64,000 nt of DNA, taken from NCBI RefSeq assembly GCF_001895045.1, contig NZ_BDAM01000001.1:372001-436000 (forward strand). The letters are read 5' to 3'. The notes under the pieces are model-generated. The model worked only from the letters and a program-made list of their open reading frames with translations. It did no database searches and was not told where the DNA came from. Each line of letters begins with the position of its first letter. The first letter of the stretch is position 1. Position numbers and translations under genes: made by a program. Source of the DNA: Rhodococcus coprophilus NBRC 100603. GTDB lineage: Bacteria > Actinomycetota > Actinomycetes > Mycobacteriales > Mycobacteriaceae. Shown here piece after piece: positions 1-14,612 of this stretch.

Positions 1-139
1 CCGACGAACCCGAGAGGTTGGATTGGACGCCGCCGCCGAACAGGCTCGACAGACCGCCGCCCTTACCGCGGTGCAGCAGCACCAGCAGGATGAGCAGCAG
101 GCTCGTGACGATCAGCAGAATGTCCAGGAACAGTTCCAT
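1..139 (-). CDS. secG: SecG, preprotein translocase subunit (3' end outside window)
   Basis: SecG is the small inner-membrane partner of SecYE in the Sec protein-export channel. Only the first 46 residues are visible. They start MELFLDILLIV, continue as one hydrophobic segment (about residues 3-22), then reach a Gly-rich cytoplasmic loop with HRGKGGGLSSLFGGG, which is typical of actinobacterial SecG. The C-terminal transmembrane segment lies beyond position 1. SecG commonly follows tpiA in actinobacteria; here an MFS gene lies between them. Identity is clear from the loop motif; completeness cannot be judged. Confidence 0.9.
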   Translation of the reverse strand, partial: MELFLDILLIVTSLLLILLVLLHRGKGGGLSSLFGGGVQSNLSGSS

Positions 140-180
140 GTCGGCGTTCGGTGTCCTTCGATGGTGGGTGACGTCGGCCG

Positions 181-1425
181 TCAGCTTACCCGGTCCGCAC
201 GACTTCCCGGATGTCCGGACCCCTCGTCGGAGGTTTCATCGTGGGTGTAGCGGGCGCGGCCCGCGAACGCCCCGACCACGGCCTGACCGGCCGCACACAC
301 CGCGACCAGCGCGAGGACTGCGGTCCAGGTGCCGGTGACGTCGAAGATCGCTCCGGCCACCACCGGCCCGCTCGCCGCGAGCAGGTAGCCGATGCACTGC
401 GCCATGCCCGACAACTGCGCGGTCTGCGCGATCGTGCGGGTGCGCAACCCGAACAGCGACACCGCGATGATGAACGTCGCGCCGCTGCTCATGCCCGCGA
501 CGAGGACCCACAGCAGGACCAGATTCGGCGCCAAGAGCAGGCCGATCATCGCGACGACGAGAATCGACGCGGCCACCGCGGTGAGGAGGCTCTGATCACT
601 GCGCCGTCCCATGAGAGCGGTGGCGCCCAGTCCTGCCACGATCCCGACGACCTGGTACACCGACAGGTGCCACCCGGCGGTGGCACGGTCGACGCCCAGG
701 CCCATCTCGATGGACGGCAGCCAGGTGACGAGCAGGTAGAAGGTGGTGGATTGCAGGCCCATGAACGCGGTGACCTGCCACGCGGTCGCGGATCGCCACA
801 TCGACGCACCAGGTGTCGCGGCCGCGGGTGCGGGCGGCGGGGTCGGCAGCACCCGTCCGCGCACCGTCCACACGGCGGCCGCGAGCAGCGACACGACGGC
901 CCAGAGTGCGAGTGCGCCCCGCCAGTTGCCGGTGAGCGCGAGGAACGGCACGGCCAGACCGGATCCCAGTCCGGCGGCGCCGGTGGTCACCGACGAGTAC
1001 ACGCCGGTGACGGTCGAGATGCGGGTGGGATGGTCGCGTTTGACGATGGCCGGCAACAACACGTTGCCGATGCCGATACCCGCACCGATCGCGATGGTGC
1101 CGACCCACAACCACGCCGCGCCGGGCAGCGACCGCAGCAGGATTCCCGCCGTCAGGACGAGCATGGCGACGAGGACCATGCGCTGCGCACCGAATCGGAC
1201 GGCCGGGCGGTGAATCCACGGGGAGACGGCGGCGAAGCACAACAGCGGTACTGCCCCCAGCACTCCGAGCGCGGTGCTGCCGAGCCCGGTGTCGGCGCCG
1301 ATCTCGTCGAGCAGCGGTCCGATCGCGGTGACAGCCGGGCGCAGGCACGCAGCGACGAGCAGTAATGCGACCAGCCCGAACATCACACTGCGGGTGCTCG
1401 GGTGGGTGTCGGTGCCTGCGGCCAT
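181..1425 (-). CDS. MFS transporter, CynX/NimT-type
   Basis: A predicted 414-residue major facilitator protein of the inner membrane. Hydrophobic segments run nearly the whole length (about twelve), starting with MFGLVALLLVAACLRPAVTA. The early 'LRPAVTAIGPLL' and the overall pattern resemble the CynX/NimT family (cyanate or 2-nitroimidazole transporters), but the substrate cannot be read from sequence. The open frame extends further upstream into tpiA; the ATG at 1425 is chosen because it lies outside tpiA, after a terminator hairpin, with a purine-rich AAGGAAG about 11 bases upstream. The gene sits between tpiA and secG, which are close neighbours in mycobacteria, so it is probably an insertion in that order. 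Confidence 0.8.
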   Translation of the reverse strand: MAAGTDTHPSTRSVMFGLVALLLVAACLRPAVTAIGPLLDEIGADTGLGSTALGVLGAVPLLCFAAVSPWIHRPAVRFGAQRMVLVAMLVLTAGILLRSLPGAAWLWVGTIAIGAGIGIGNVLLPAIVKRDHPTRISTVTGVYSSVTTGAAGLGSGLAVPFLALTGNWRGALALWAVVSLLAAAVWTVRGRVLPTPPPAPAAATPGASMWRSATAWQVTAFMGLQSTTFYLLVTWLPSIEMGLGVDRATAGWHLSVYQVVGIVAGLGATALMGRRSDQSLLTAVAASILVVAMIGLLLAPNLVLLWVLVAGMSSGATFIIAVSLFGLRTRTIAQTAQLSGMAQCIGYLLAASGPVVAGAIFDVTGTWTAVLALVAVCAAGQAVVGAFAGRARYTHDETSDEGSGHPGSRADRVS

Positions 1426-1473
1426 AGGGTGAAGACTTCCTTTTTCGTTCCGGTACGCACCGGGAAAAGCCTC

Positions 1474-1503
1474 GGGGCGCAGGATCGAAGGATCCTGCGC
1501 CCC
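1474..1503 (-). terminator. Intrinsic terminator after tpiA
   Basis: A perfect 13-bp stem (GGGGCGCAGGATC and its complement) with a four-base loop, located 32 bases beyond the tpiA stop. On the minus strand it is followed by GAGGCTTTTCCC. It probably ends the gap-pgk-tpiA transcript before the MFS gene. Confidence 0.8.
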
Positions 1504-1534
1504 GCGGGCAAAGTGTTCGTACTTTCGAGACCCT

Positions 1535-2320
1535 CTACAGGAGCGGGCCGCCGGCCGCGATGGCGGACAGTTGCGCGAACTCGTCGGCCTTGAGCGACGC
1601 GCCGCCCACCAGACCACCGTCGACGTCGGGCTGAGCGATGAGCTCGCCGACGTTCTTGGCGTTCACGGAACCGCCGTAGAGCACGCGTACAGTGGCAGCG
1701 ATCTCCGGCGAGGCCAACTCCGCAAGCGTGGAGCGCACTGCGGCGCACACCTCTTGGGCGTCGGCAGCCGAAGCCACCTTCCCCGTCCCGATGGCCCATA
1801 CCGGCTCGTATGCAACGACGATCTTGGCGATGTCGTCGGCGGACAGCCCCGCGAGAGAGCCCTTCAGCTGTTCGACGTTGTACGCGACATGATTCCCGGC
1901 CTCGCGGATGTCGAGGCCCTCACCGATGCACACGATCGGAGTCAAGCCGTGCCCGAGCGCGGCCTTCGTCTTGTCGCGAACGAGTTCGTCGGTCTCACCG
2001 TGCAGCGTGCGCCGCTCGGAGTGGCCGACGACGACGTAGGTGCAGCCGAGCTTGGCGAGCATCGCAGCGGAGATCTCGCCGGTGTAGGCGCCGGACGCGT
2101 GCGCGGACACGTCCTGTGCACCGTAGGTGAGCTTGATCTTGTCGCCGTCGACGAGCGTCTGCACCGAACGGATGTCGGTGAACGGCGGGATGACCGTGAC
2201 ATCGACCTTCTCGAGGTACTTGTCGGGCAGAGTGAACGCGATCTTCTGCACCAGCGCGATGGCCTCGAGGTGGTTCAGATTCATCTTCCAGTTGCCCGCG
2301 ATGAGCGGTTTGCGTGCCAT
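1535..2320 (-). CDS. tpiA: Triosephosphate isomerase
   Basis: Cytoplasmic TIM-barrel enzyme interconverting dihydroxyacetone phosphate and glyceraldehyde 3-phosphate in glycolysis and gluconeogenesis. The 261-residue length is normal. The N-terminal IAGNWKMN motif gives catalytic Asn10 and Lys12; the electrophile His100 lies in VVGHSERR and the catalytic base Glu172 in [11 protein letters not shown]. The phosphate-binding loop near the C-terminus reads YGGSVN. The gene starts 5 bases after the pgk stop and is the last gene of the gap-pgk-tpiA operon, followed by a strong hairpin. Confidence 0.98.
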   Translation of the reverse strand: MARKPLIAGNWKMNLNHLEAIALVQKIAFTLPDKYLEKVDVTVIPPFTDIRSVQTLVDGDKIKLTYGAQDVSAHASGAYTGEISAAMLAKLGCTYVVVGHSERRTLHGETDELVRDKTKAALGHGLTPIVCIGEGLDIREAGNHVAYNVEQLKGSLAGLSADDIAKIVVAYEPVWAIGTGKVASAADAQEVCAAVRSTLAELASPEIAATVRVLYGGSVNAKNVGELIAQPDVDGGLVGGASLKADEFAQLSAIAAGGPLL

Positions 2321-2325
2321 CGCGC

Positions 2326-3537
2326 TCAGCCCTCCAGAACCGAGATGCCGGGCAGTTCCTTGCCCTCGAGGTACTCGAGGGAGGCGCCGCCGCCGGTGGA
2401 GATGTGCGAGAAGCCGTCCTCGGGCAGGCCGAGCTGACGGACGGCCGCAGCCGAATCGCCGCCGCCCACGACGCTGAACGCGCCCTTACCGGTGGCGTCG
2501 ACGATCGCCTCGGCCACGCCCTTGGTGCCCGCCGCGAACTTCGGGAACTCGAACACGCCCATCGGGCCGTTCCAGAACACGGTCTTCGCCGCCGAGAGCA
2601 GCGACGAGAACCGCTGCACCGACTCCGGTCCGATGTCCAGGCCCATCCAGCCGTCCGAGATCTCGGTGACCGGTACGGTCTTCGATTCGGCGTCGGCCGA
2701 GAAGCTGTCGGCGATCACGACATCCTGCGGAATGTGCAGGACGTCGGCGTAACGCTCGAGCAGACCCTTGCAGGTCTCGATCATCGACTCTTCGAGCAAC
2801 GAGTTGCCCACCGAAATGCCCTGCGCAGCAAGGAATGTGAAGCACATTCCGCCACCGATCACAAGCGTGTCGACCTTGGGAGCGAGCGCCTCGATCACCG
2901 CGAGCTTGTCGGAGACCTTGGAGCCGCCGAGCACCACCGCGTACGGACGCTCGGTGTCGGTGGTGAGCTTGGCCAGCACCGCGACCTCTTCGGCGACAAG
3001 CCGACCGGCGTAGTGCGGGAGCAGCTTCGCCACGTCGTACACCGACGCCTGCTTGCGGTGCACGACACCGAAACCGTCGGAGACGAAAGCACCGTCGTCG
3101 CCGACGAGTTCGACCAGATCGCGGGCGAGCGCCTGACGCTGCGACTCGTCCTTGCTGGTTTCGCGCGGGTCGAAGCGGACGTTCTCCAGCAGGAGGATGT
3201 CACCGTCGGTCAGGCCCTCGGAGCGGGCCAGAGCATCCTGCCCGACGACATCGCCGGCGAGCTGGACGTTGCGGCCGAGCACCTCACCGAGTTTCGCCGC
3301 GACGGGCGCGAGCGAGAACTTCGGATCCGGCTCGCCCTTGGGGCGGCCGAGGTGGGCTACGACGACGACCTTGGCCCCTGCTTCAGCGAGTGCCTTGATC
3401 GTCGGGGCGGACGCGACGATGCGACCGGGGTCGGTGATCGTCGCGCCGTCCAGGGGGACGTTGAGGTCGGAGCGCACGAGCACACCGCGCCCCTCCACCC
3501 CGGCGTCGAGCAGATCCTTCAGGGTCTGAACTGCCAC
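2326..3537 (-). CDS. pgk: Phosphoglycerate kinase
   Basis: Cytoplasmic glycolytic enzyme transferring phosphate from 1,3-bisphosphoglycerate to ADP. The 403-residue protein has the N-domain substrate motif [12 protein letters not shown] near residue 22, the central [10 protein letters not shown] segment, WNGPMGVFE, and the C-terminal nucleotide loop GGGDSAAAV. The start is a GTG in frame with [10 protein letters not shown]. The open frame runs much further upstream, but that part overlaps gap in another frame and is an artefact. It lies 29 bases after the gap stop and 5 bases before tpiA, so all three are probably co-transcribed. Confidence 0.98.
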   Translation of the reverse strand: MAVQTLKDLLDAGVEGRGVLVRSDLNVPLDGATITDPGRIVASAPTIKALAEAGAKVVVVAHLGRPKGEPDPKFSLAPVAAKLGEVLGRNVQLAGDVVGQDALARSEGLTDGDILLLENVRFDPRETSKDESQRQALARDLVELVGDDGAFVSDGFGVVHRKQASVYDVAKLLPHYAGRLVAEEVAVLAKLTTDTERPYAVVLGGSKVSDKLAVIEALAPKVDTLVIGGGMCFTFLAAQGISVGNSLLEESMIETCKGLLERYADVLHIPQDVVIADSFSADAESKTVPVTEISDGWMGLDIGPESVQRFSSLLSAAKTVFWNGPMGVFEFPKFAAGTKGVAEAIVDATGKGAFSVVGGGDSAAAVRQLGLPEDGFSHISTGGGASLEYLEGKELPGISVLEG

Positions 3538-3566
3538 TGTTCGGGTGTCCTGTTCGGTTCGGTGTA

Positions 3567-5690
<2,124 letters not shown>

Positions 5691-5694
<4 letters not shown>

Positions 5695-6710
5695 TGCCAC
5701 GAGATGATCTCCCTCCGGTCGCCGTTTCCGGGGCGGGCGCTGCCCGGAATCGGTGACAGATACTTTTCCAGTGCCACCGCCAGCTTGGCGGGGTCGTGTC
5801 GTTGGGTTCCGTTTTCGGCCACGTCGGCGTACGAGACGTCGGCACCGAGGTACGACGCGGCACGGTCCAGATGGTCGCGCTCGCGGCCGGGCGTCACCGT
5901 CGCCGCGTCGACGACCACGTGGTCGACCCGGAAATCCGGGGCGTGCTGGGCCAGCACGTGGAGGTGTCGTTCGGCGGAGAACCCGGCCGTCTCCCCCGGT
6001 TCCGCGGCGAGGTTGAGGATCAGCACCTTCGTCGCCGGGGTGTGCGTCAGCGCGTCGTGCAGGTCCGGGACGAGTACGTGCGGGATGACGCTCGAGAACC
6101 ACGATCCCGGCCCGAGCACCACCATGTCCGCTTCGCACACGGCGTCGACCGCTGCGGGGCACGCCGGCGGGTCCGCGGGGATCAGGCGCACCCGCCGCAC
6201 CTTGCCCGGGGTGGTCGCGACGGCGACCTGTCCCCGGATGCACCGGCTCACCCGCGGGTCGGATTCGAGTCCGGCGACGTCTGCTTCGATGTCGAGCGCG
6301 ATCGGGGACATCGGCAGTACCCGTCCTTTCAGACCGAGCACCCGGGCGAGCATGTCCAATGCCGCCACCGGGTCCCCCACCACCTCGGTGAGTCCCGCCA
6401 GGATCATGTTGCCGACCGAATGACCGGCCAGTGCCCCGGTTCCGCCGAAACGGTGCTGCACGACCTCGGTCCACACCTTCACGTCCGGAGTGTCGGCGGC
6501 CAGCGCAGCGAGGGCCATGCGCAGGTCGCCGGGCGGAATCACCCCTAGTTCGGCGCGCAGCCGTCCGGACGATCCGCCGTCGTCGGCAACCGTCACGACA
6601 GCGGTGACGCGGTCGCTCAGGCACCGGACGGCGCTCAGGGTGGCGTACAGCCCGTGCCCTCCTCCGAGCGCGGTGACTGCAGGTGCCTCGTCGATCGGGT
6701 GCGCGGTCAC
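5691..6710 (-). CDS. YvcK/CofD-like gluconeogenesis factor
   Basis: A 339-residue member of the YvcK (GluQ/CofD-related) family, cytoplasmic proteins that bind UDP-sugars and influence carbon metabolism and cell-wall synthesis in Bacillus and mycobacteria. Visible motifs are the N-terminal nucleotide loop ALGGGHGL, the [14 protein letters not shown] segment and the C-terminal [17 protein letters not shown]. The GTG start overlaps the rapZ stop as GTGA. The open frame continues upstream through rapZ in another frame, so the start is set by the overlap and family length. Co-transcribed with rapZ and whiA. Confidence 0.93.
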
Positions 6711-7693
6711 TCGCGCCCCAGATCCCGATGCACGACGTGCACCGCGAGCCCGGGATCCTGCTCGAGGCGCGCGGCGAGTTCTTCTGCCATCGCCACGCTT
6801 CGGTGTTTGCCGCCGGTGCATCCCACCGCGATCGTCATATAACGCTTCCCCTCCCGACGGTAACCGGCCGTGGTCAGTTCCAGCAGCCGGTGATAGGTGC
6901 GCAAGTAGTCCTCGGCACCGTCGCGGGACAGTACATAATCGCGGACGGCAGCATCCTGTCCGGTATGTGGGCGCAGTTCCGCGATCCAGTGGGGATTCGG
7001 GAGGAACCGCACGTCGCACACGAGATCCGAATCCATGGGCAGTCCGTATTTGAACCCGAAGGACTCCACCGTGACCCCGATGGTGTCGGACGCCGCATCG
7101 CCGAAGGCCGCTTCGATCTTGCGGCGCAGTTCCGGCCCGGACAGCGCCGAGGTGTCGATAACGAGGTCGGCGGCGCCCTTTACCGGAGCAAGCTGAGCCC
7201 GTTCCGCGGCGATGCCGTCGGACAGGGTCCGGTCGGCGGTGTCCGCCTGCAACGGGTGGCTGCGCCGCACCTGCTCGAAGCGGCGGATCAGGACGGCGTC
7301 GGTGGCGTCGAGGAAGAGCACCCGGGTGCTCACCGGCCGTGCTTCGAGGTCCGCGACGACGCGCCCGAGGTCGCCGGTGAACAAGCGGCTGCGCACGTCC
7401 ATCACCATGGCGAGCCGTTCGAGAGGAGGCTCCGCCTGTACGGCGAGATCGACCATCGAGATGACGAGTTGCGGCGGCAGATTGTCGGCGACGTACCATC
7501 CCAGATCTTCGAGAGCTGTGGCCGCCGTGCTCAGGCCCGCGCCCGACAGGCCCGTCACGAGAATCACCTCCGCGCGGGCTTCCTTCGCGCGGTCTTCCTT
7601 CGCGCGGTCTTCCTTCGCGCGGTCTTCCTTCGCGCCTACCGGTCTCGCCCCGTGCTCGTCCCGTTCCCGGGACATGCGGTCCACGTCCGTCAC
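6707..7693 (-). CDS. rapZ: RapZ-family nucleotide-binding protein with altered P-loop
   Basis: RapZ/YvcJ proteins bind nucleotides; E. coli RapZ delivers small RNAs to RNase E, and the actinobacterial role is less clear. The 328-residue protein has a P-loop-like GLSGAGLS near residue 48 in which the usual Walker A lysine is leucine, followed by the family motif [14 protein letters not shown]. The C-terminal half has [16 protein letters not shown] and [12 protein letters not shown], all family hallmarks. Residues about 20-38 are a low-complexity AKEDR repeat encoded by a 15-bp tandem repeat. The GTG start overlaps the uvrC stop as GTGA. Confidence 0.93.
   Translation of the reverse strand: MTDVDRMSRERDEHGARPVGAKEDRAKEDRAKEDRAKEARAEVILVTGLSGAGLSTAATALEDLGWYVADNLPPQLVISMVDLAVQAEPPLERLAMVMDVRSRLFTGDLGRVVADLEARPVSTRVLFLDATDAVLIRRFEQVRRSHPLQADTADRTLSDGIAAERAQLAPVKGAADLVIDTSALSGPELRRKIEAAFGDAASDTIGVTVESFGFKYGLPMDSDLVCDVRFLPNPHWIAELRPHTGQDAAVRDYVLSRDGAEDYLRTYHRLLELTTAGYRREGKRYMTIAVGCTGGKHRSVAMAEELAARLEQDPGLAVHVVHRDLGRE
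7581..7635. repeat. 15-bp tandem repeat inside rapZ
   Basis: About 3.7 perfect copies of TCCTTCGCGCGGTCT. The unit length is a multiple of three, so each copy adds KEDRA to the RapZ N-terminus without changing frame; copy number could vary between strains. Confidence 0.95.
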
Positions 7694-9825
7694 TGTTCAG
7701 CCTCCGCTCGCACCGCCGACACGCCGACCGAGTCATCATCGCCCACAGACGGTGCCGGTGCATCCGGGTCGGCATCCTCGGCGGGTGTGTGGGGGGCCCG
7801 GTCGGCGCGCAGGGCGTCGAGAACGGCCTGTGCGGTGGCCTTCCCGATGCCCGGCACCGCGGTGATCTCGTCGACGCCGGCTTCCCGCAACCGCGCCACC
7901 GAGCCGAAGTGCGTGACGAGTGCCTTGCGCCGGGTCTCCCCCAGTCCTTTCACGCCGTCGAGTGCCGAGGCGGTCATGCGGCGGGAACGTTTGCTCCGGT
8001 GGAAAGTGATCGCGAAGCGGTGCGCCTCGTCGCGGATGCGCTGCAGCAGGTAGAGCGACTCGCTGGTGCGGGGCAGGATCACCGGATCCTCCTCCCCCGG
8101 TACCCACACCTCCTCGAGACGTTTGGCGAGTCCGATCACGGCGACGTCGGTGATCCCCAGTTCGTCGAGTACCTCGGCGGCGGCGGCGACCTGGGGGGCA
8201 CCACCGTCCACGACGTAGAGGTTCGGCGGATAGGCGAATCGGCGCGGCCGGCCGGTGGCGGGATCGAGGGCGGCTTCGGGTGCGAAGTCTCCACCGTCGC
8301 CGGTGACCGTGCCCGCGGTGTCGCGCTGGTGACGCAGGAACCTACGGCGGGTGACCTCCGCGATCGACGCCACGTCGTCGGAGTGGCCGTCGCCCGCGGC
8401 GTGCTTGATTCCGTAGTGCCGGTAGTCGGACTTGCGGGGCAGTCCGTCTTCGAACACCACGAGCGAGGCGACCACGTCGGTGCCCTGGACGTGGCTGATG
8501 TCGACACATTCGATGCGGAGCGGCGCCGAGTCGAGATCGAGTGCTTCCTGGATGCCCTGCAACGCCGCCGAGCGTGCAGTGAAGTCCCCGGCGCGTCGTA
8601 GCTTGTGCTGTGCGAGAGCCTCTTTCGCGTTGCGCTGCACGGTGTCGGCGAGAGCCTTCTTGTCGCCGCGCTGCGGAATTCTCAGGCGCACCGGGCCGCC
8701 GCGCAGACCGGCGAGCCAGCGGGTCATCTCGTCGGGGTCCGGAGGTAGTGCGGGTACCAGCACCTCGCGTGGCACCGCGCCGCCCTCCTGTGCGTCGGAA
8801 GAGGCGTCACCGGTAACGAGTGCGGCTTCTTCTCCGTAGAACTGGGTGAGGAACTGTTCGACGAGCAGCGACACTTCCTCCACGTCGCCGACGTCCTCGG
8901 CCGCTTCACCGAGAGTGTCGCGGCCATCGGGTCGGTCGAGCACGTCGCCGGACTTCTCGACCACCCATCCGCGCTGGCCCCGGACGCGTCCACCGCGCAC
9001 ATGGAAGACCTGTACGGCGACTTCGAGATCGTCGTCGGCAAACGCGACGATGTCGGCGTCGGTGCCGTCGCCGAGCACGACCGCCTGCTTCTCGAGTGCC
9101 TTGCGGAGCGCCCCGAGATCGTCGCGCAACCGGGCGGCGGTCTCGAAGTCGAGTTCGTCGGCGGCCGCCTGCATCCTCAGTTCGACGTCGCGGACGAGTT
9201 TGTCGGTGCGGCCGGACAAGAAGTCGCAGAACGCTTCGACGATGCGGCGGTGTTCCTCGGCGTCGACCCGGCCGACGCACGGTGCCGAACATTTGTCGAT
9301 GTAGCCGAGCAGGCACGGCCGGCCGATCTGGGTGTGCCGTTTGAACACGCCGGCGGAGCACGTCCGAGCCGGGAACACCCGCAGCAGCAGGTCGAGGGTT
9401 TCGCGGATCGCCCATGCGTGGGAGTACGGACCGAAGTACCGGACCCCCTTGCGGCGCGGACCCCGGTACACGAACAGGCGCGGGTATTCCTCGTTGAGGG
9501 TGACCGCGAGCATCGGGTACGTCTTGTCGTCGCGGTAGCGAACGTTGAACCGGGGATCGAATTCCTTGATCCAGTTGTACTCGAGTTGCAGCGCCTCGAC
9601 CTCGGTGCGCACCACCGTCCACTCGACGCTGCCGGCGGTGGTGACCATCTGCCGGGTACGCGGGTGCAGCGACGCGACGTCGGCGAAGTAAGAGTTCAGC
9701 CGCGAACGGAGGTTCTTCGCCTTACCTACGTAGACGACCCGCCCGTGCGGATCGCGGAACTTGTACACCCCCGGTTCCGTCGGGATGGTGCCGGTGGCTG
9801 GGCGGTATGTAGAGGGGTCGGGCAC
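7690..9825 (-). CDS. uvrC: UvrABC excinuclease subunit C
   Basis: UvrC makes both incisions in nucleotide excision repair, acting on the UvrB-DNA complex. The 711-residue protein has the N-terminal GIY-YIG nuclease ([24 protein letters not shown] beginning near residue 19), the family segment [14 protein letters not shown], a UVR coiled-coil for UvrB binding in the 200s, the RNase H-like endonuclease centre ([22 protein letters not shown]) and C-terminal helix-hairpin-helix motifs ([25 protein letters not shown]). Start codon is GTG. It lies just after the small PH-like gene and is coupled to rapZ downstream. Confidence 0.98.
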   Translation of the reverse strand: MPDPSTYRPATGTIPTEPGVYKFRDPHGRVVYVGKAKNLRSRLNSYFADVASLHPRTRQMVTTAGSVEWTVVRTEVEALQLEYNWIKEFDPRFNVRYRDDKTYPMLAVTLNEEYPRLFVYRGPRRKGVRYFGPYSHAWAIRETLDLLLRVFPARTCSAGVFKRHTQIGRPCLLGYIDKCSAPCVGRVDAEEHRRIVEAFCDFLSGRTDKLVRDVELRMQAAADELDFETAARLRDDLGALRKALEKQAVVLGDGTDADIVAFADDDLEVAVQVFHVRGGRVRGQRGWVVEKSGDVLDRPDGRDTLGEAAEDVGDVEEVSLLVEQFLTQFYGEEAALVTGDASSDAQEGGAVPREVLVPALPPDPDEMTRWLAGLRGGPVRLRIPQRGDKKALADTVQRNAKEALAQHKLRRAGDFTARSAALQGIQEALDLDSAPLRIECVDISHVQGTDVVASLVVFEDGLPRKSDYRHYGIKHAAGDGHSDDVASIAEVTRRRFLRHQRDTAGTVTGDGGDFAPEAALDPATGRPRRFAYPPNLYVVDGGAPQVAAAAEVLDELGITDVAVIGLAKRLEEVWVPGEEDPVILPRTSESLYLLQRIRDEAHRFAITFHRSKRSRRMTASALDGVKGLGETRRKALVTHFGSVARLREAGVDEITAVPGIGKATAQAVLDALRADRAPHTPAEDADPDAPAPSVGDDDSVGVSAVRAEAEQ

Positions 9826-9834
9826 GAGTCCAGG

Positions 9835-12034
<2,200 letters not shown>

Positions 12035-12108
12035 TTGCCTTGGCTCCAAATCTCGTATCCGGACGACTCGTGCTTCGCGTCCACTTGTCGTTTCCACCCT
12101 ACGACTAC

Positions 12109-12714
12109 CTAGCGAGCGTTCTGCAGTCGCTCCACGTACTTGGCGATCACATCCACCTCGAGATTGACGACGGTGCCCGGTTCCGCCGCGCCGAGCGTCG
12201 TGAGCGACAACGTCGTGGGGATCAGGGAGATCTCGAACCACTCGTCACCGCGATCGCCACCGAGCGCCGAAACCGTCAGGGACACGCCGTCGACGGTGAT
12301 CGAACCCTTTTCGACCACGTACCGGGAAATGCTGTCGGGCAACGACACTCGTACGACGGTCCAGTTGTCGGACGGCGTCCGGGACAGGACGGTGCCGGTG
12401 CCGTCGACGTGCCCCTGCACGATGTGACCGCCCAGTCGGCTGTTCACCGCGGCGGCGCGCTCGAGGTTCACGCGGCTTCCCGTGGCGAGTCGCGCCAGCG
12501 ACGACCGATCGAGTGTCTCCTGCATCACATCCGTCGTGAAGGAGTCGCCACCCGGCACGTCCACCACCGTCAGACACACGCCGTTGACGGCGATCGAGTC
12601 GCCGTGCTTCGCGTCGGAGGTCACCAGTGGGCCGCGCACCGTGAAGCGCGCCGCGTCCGCGAGGTCTTCCCGCGCCACGATCTCACCAAGTTCCTCGACG
12701 ATGCCGGTGAACAC
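12109..12714 (-). CDS. ribC: Riboflavin synthase alpha chain
   Basis: Dismutates two molecules of 6,7-dimethyl-8-ribityllumazine to riboflavin. The 201-residue protein has the two-barrel repeat of the family: [10 protein letters not shown] at the N-terminus, [10 protein letters not shown] with [12 protein letters not shown] in the first barrel, and [13 protein letters not shown] with [14 protein letters not shown] in the second; the central [13 protein letters not shown] is characteristic. GTG start preceded by GAAGGAGCTC. Sits between ribD and ribBA; in mycobacteria the p55 exporter and lprG lie between ribD and ribC, but they are absent here. Confidence 0.97.
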   Translation of the reverse strand: MFTGIVEELGEIVAREDLADAARFTVRGPLVTSDAKHGDSIAVNGVCLTVVDVPGGDSFTTDVMQETLDRSSLARLATGSRVNLERAAAVNSRLGGHIVQGHVDGTGTVLSRTPSDNWTVVRVSLPDSISRYVVEKGSITVDGVSLTVSALGGDRGDEWFEISLIPTTLSLTTLGAAEPGTVVNLEVDVIAKYVERLQNAR

Positions 12715-12775
12715 GTTCGAGCTCCTTCACTCCCGGCCGAGAACCGGGTTCACCCGCCCCTTCCCGGGGCCGGAC

Positions 12776-13795
12776 TTACTGATCCCGATCCGGAACCAGG
12801 GTCAACAACACGTCGGCGCCGACGGTCTCGACGCGCTCCCGACGAAACCGTAGCGCCTCGGTGACGGTGTGTACGCCCGCGTCCTGCACAGCGGTCGTTC
12901 CGGCTCCCAGGACCACCGGCGCGAGATATGCCTGGACACGGTCGACACTGCGTGCGGCGAGAAAAGCTCCGGCGAGGCGCGGACCGCCCTCGATCAGCAC
13001 ATCCGGGTGGTCGGTGAGGGCATCGAGGACCTCACCGATGTCGCGTGTACGCAGCACGAGCGTCGGCGCCGCGTCGTCGAGCACACGCGCGGACGTGGGG
13101 ATCTCCCGCAGTCCCACGACCACGCGAAGGGGCTGGTGCGGCGCGAGTTGGCCGTCCGGAAGCCGCGCGGTGAGCCACGGATCGTCGGTGAGTACCGTTC
13201 CGGTGCCGACGACGATCGCGTCGAGGCGACTGCGCTCGTCGTGCACACGTGCGCGCGACTCGGGGCCTGAGATCCACTGGCTCGTCCCGTCCTGCGCGGC
13301 ACTGCGCCCGTCGAGGGTCGCCGCGTACTTCCAGGTGACGTGCGGCCGTCCGGTCCGGGCGCGGTGCAGCCAGGCGCGCAGCGGCCCGTGGATGACGGCA
13401 TCGGCGCCGAGGCCGGGATGCACTGTCACGCCGGCAGCGCGCAGGGTGTCGGCCCCGCCTCCGGCGATCGGGTTCGGGTCGGAGACGGAGTAGTACACCG
13501 ACGCGATACCGGCATCGACGAGTGCGCGGGCACACGGGCCGGTGCGGCCGGTGTGGTTGCACGGCTCGAGGGTGACAACGGCGGTACCGCCGCGCGCCCG
13601 GTCGCCGGCGGCAGCGAGCGCGCGCACCTCCGCATGCGGTCCGCCCGGGGGCGCTGTCGCACCCACCCCGGCGACCTGCCCGGATGCGTCGAGAATCACT
13701 GCGCCGACCGGCGGGTTCGGGCTGGTGGTGCCCCGCACGGCCTCCGAGGCATCCAGCGCGAACTGAAATGCCTCGAGGACCTCGGGGGGTGTCAC
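12776..13795 (-). CDS. ribD: Bifunctional riboflavin deaminase/reductase RibD
   Basis: Catalyses deamination of the pyrimidine ring and reduction of the ribose chain in riboflavin synthesis. The deaminase domain (about residues 1-145) has zinc ligands His54 and Glu56 in [10 protein letters not shown] and Cys79 and Cys88 in [12 protein letters not shown]. The reductase domain follows from [13 protein letters not shown] to the C-terminus, with [15 protein letters not shown] for NADPH binding. Length 339 residues is normal. The GTG start overlaps the rpe stop as GTGA, coupling the two. Confidence 0.97.
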   Translation of the reverse strand: MTPPEVLEAFQFALDASEAVRGTTSPNPPVGAVILDASGQVAGVGATAPPGGPHAEVRALAAAGDRARGGTAVVTLEPCNHTGRTGPCARALVDAGIASVYYSVSDPNPIAGGGADTLRAAGVTVHPGLGADAVIHGPLRAWLHRARTGRPHVTWKYAATLDGRSAAQDGTSQWISGPESRARVHDERSRLDAIVVGTGTVLTDDPWLTARLPDGQLAPHQPLRVVVGLREIPTSARVLDDAAPTLVLRTRDIGEVLDALTDHPDVLIEGGPRLAGAFLAARSVDRVQAYLAPVVLGAGTTAVQDAGVHTVTEALRFRRERVETVGADVLLTLVPDRDQ

Positions 13796-14475
13796 GGCGC
13801 GAGAGTCAGATGCGCTGACGCAGCCGCGGCCTGCGCGCGGAGCTTGCGCACCGCCTCGGCCGGATCGTCGGCTCCGTACACGGCGGACCCGGCCACGAAG
13901 CAGTCCACTCCCGCTTCGGCCGCGGCCTCGATGGTGTCGCTGTTGATCCCGCCGTCGATCTCGACGAGGAGCCGCAACTCACCCGAGTCGACGAGGCGGC
14001 GCACCGCCCGTGCCTTTTCGAGTACATCGGGGATGAACGCCTGGCCGCCGAAACCGGGCTCGACGCTCATCACGAGGAGAGTGTCGAACTCGCGGAGGAT
14101 CTCCAGGTAGGGCTCGATAGGGGTGCCCGGCTTCACCGACAACCCGGCCTTGCCTCCCGCCGCCCGGATGTCCCTGGCCACGGCGACCGGATCGTCCGTC
14201 GCCTCCGCGTGGAACGTCACATTGTGTGCCCCGGCCTCGGCATAGGGCGGGGCCCACCGGCCGGGATTCTCGATCATCAGATGGCAGTCGAGCGGAATGT
14301 CCGTCGCTTTGAGCAACGACTCCACGATGGGCAGACCGAGAGTCAGGTTCGGCACGAAATGGGCGTCCATGACATCGACGTGAAGCCAGTCGGCACCGGC
14401 TACGGCCTGCGCCTCGTCGGCGAGACGAGCGAAATCGGCGGACAGGATCGAGGGGGCAATCATCGGGTGGGCCAC
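13792..14475 (-). CDS. rpe: Ribulose-phosphate 3-epimerase
   Basis: Interconverts ribulose 5-phosphate and xylulose 5-phosphate in the pentose phosphate pathway, so it can affect the RibBA substrate. The TIM-barrel motifs are [26 protein letters not shown] (metal-binding His and Asp), [21 protein letters not shown] and VEIDGGIN. Two starts are possible: GTG at 14475 (227 residues) or ATG at 14463. No Shine-Dalgarno sequence is visible before either, but a TAGACT -10-like element ends 8 bases before the GTG, which suggests a leaderless message and favours the GTG. Confidence 0.95.
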   Translation of the reverse strand: MAHPMIAPSILSADFARLADEAQAVAGADWLHVDVMDAHFVPNLTLGLPIVESLLKATDIPLDCHLMIENPGRWAPPYAEAGAHNVTFHAEATDDPVAVARDIRAAGGKAGLSVKPGTPIEPYLEILREFDTLLVMSVEPGFGGQAFIPDVLEKARAVRRLVDSGELRLLVEIDGGINSDTIEAAAEAGVDCFVAGSAVYGADDPAEAVRKLRAQAAAASAHLTLAP

Positions 14476-14483
14476 ATCGATCG

Positions 14484-14489
14484 AGTCTA
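14484..14489 (-). promoter_or_regulatory. Probable -10 element of a leaderless rpe message
   Basis: TAGACT on the minus strand, with its last base 8 bases before the GTG of rpe. There is no ribosome-binding site between it and the GTG. A TTACCG lies 20 bases upstream, too far for a good -35 box, so the assignment rests on the -10 alone. Confidence 0.4.
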
Positions 14490-14612
14490 GACGAGGGCAC
14501 CGCACGTGCCGGTAACCAGCACGGACGCTCCACCCGGCGGCGTCGCTACGGATCGAGACGACACGAGAGCGACTCTCCGGCAGAGCATTCGGACAACTCC
14601 CGAAACTCGAGT

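Noticed and set aside
12035-12108. FMN riboswitch in the riboflavin genes
   Set aside because: The gap is too short and lacks the conserved RFN elements; the same holds for the 61 bases before ribC.
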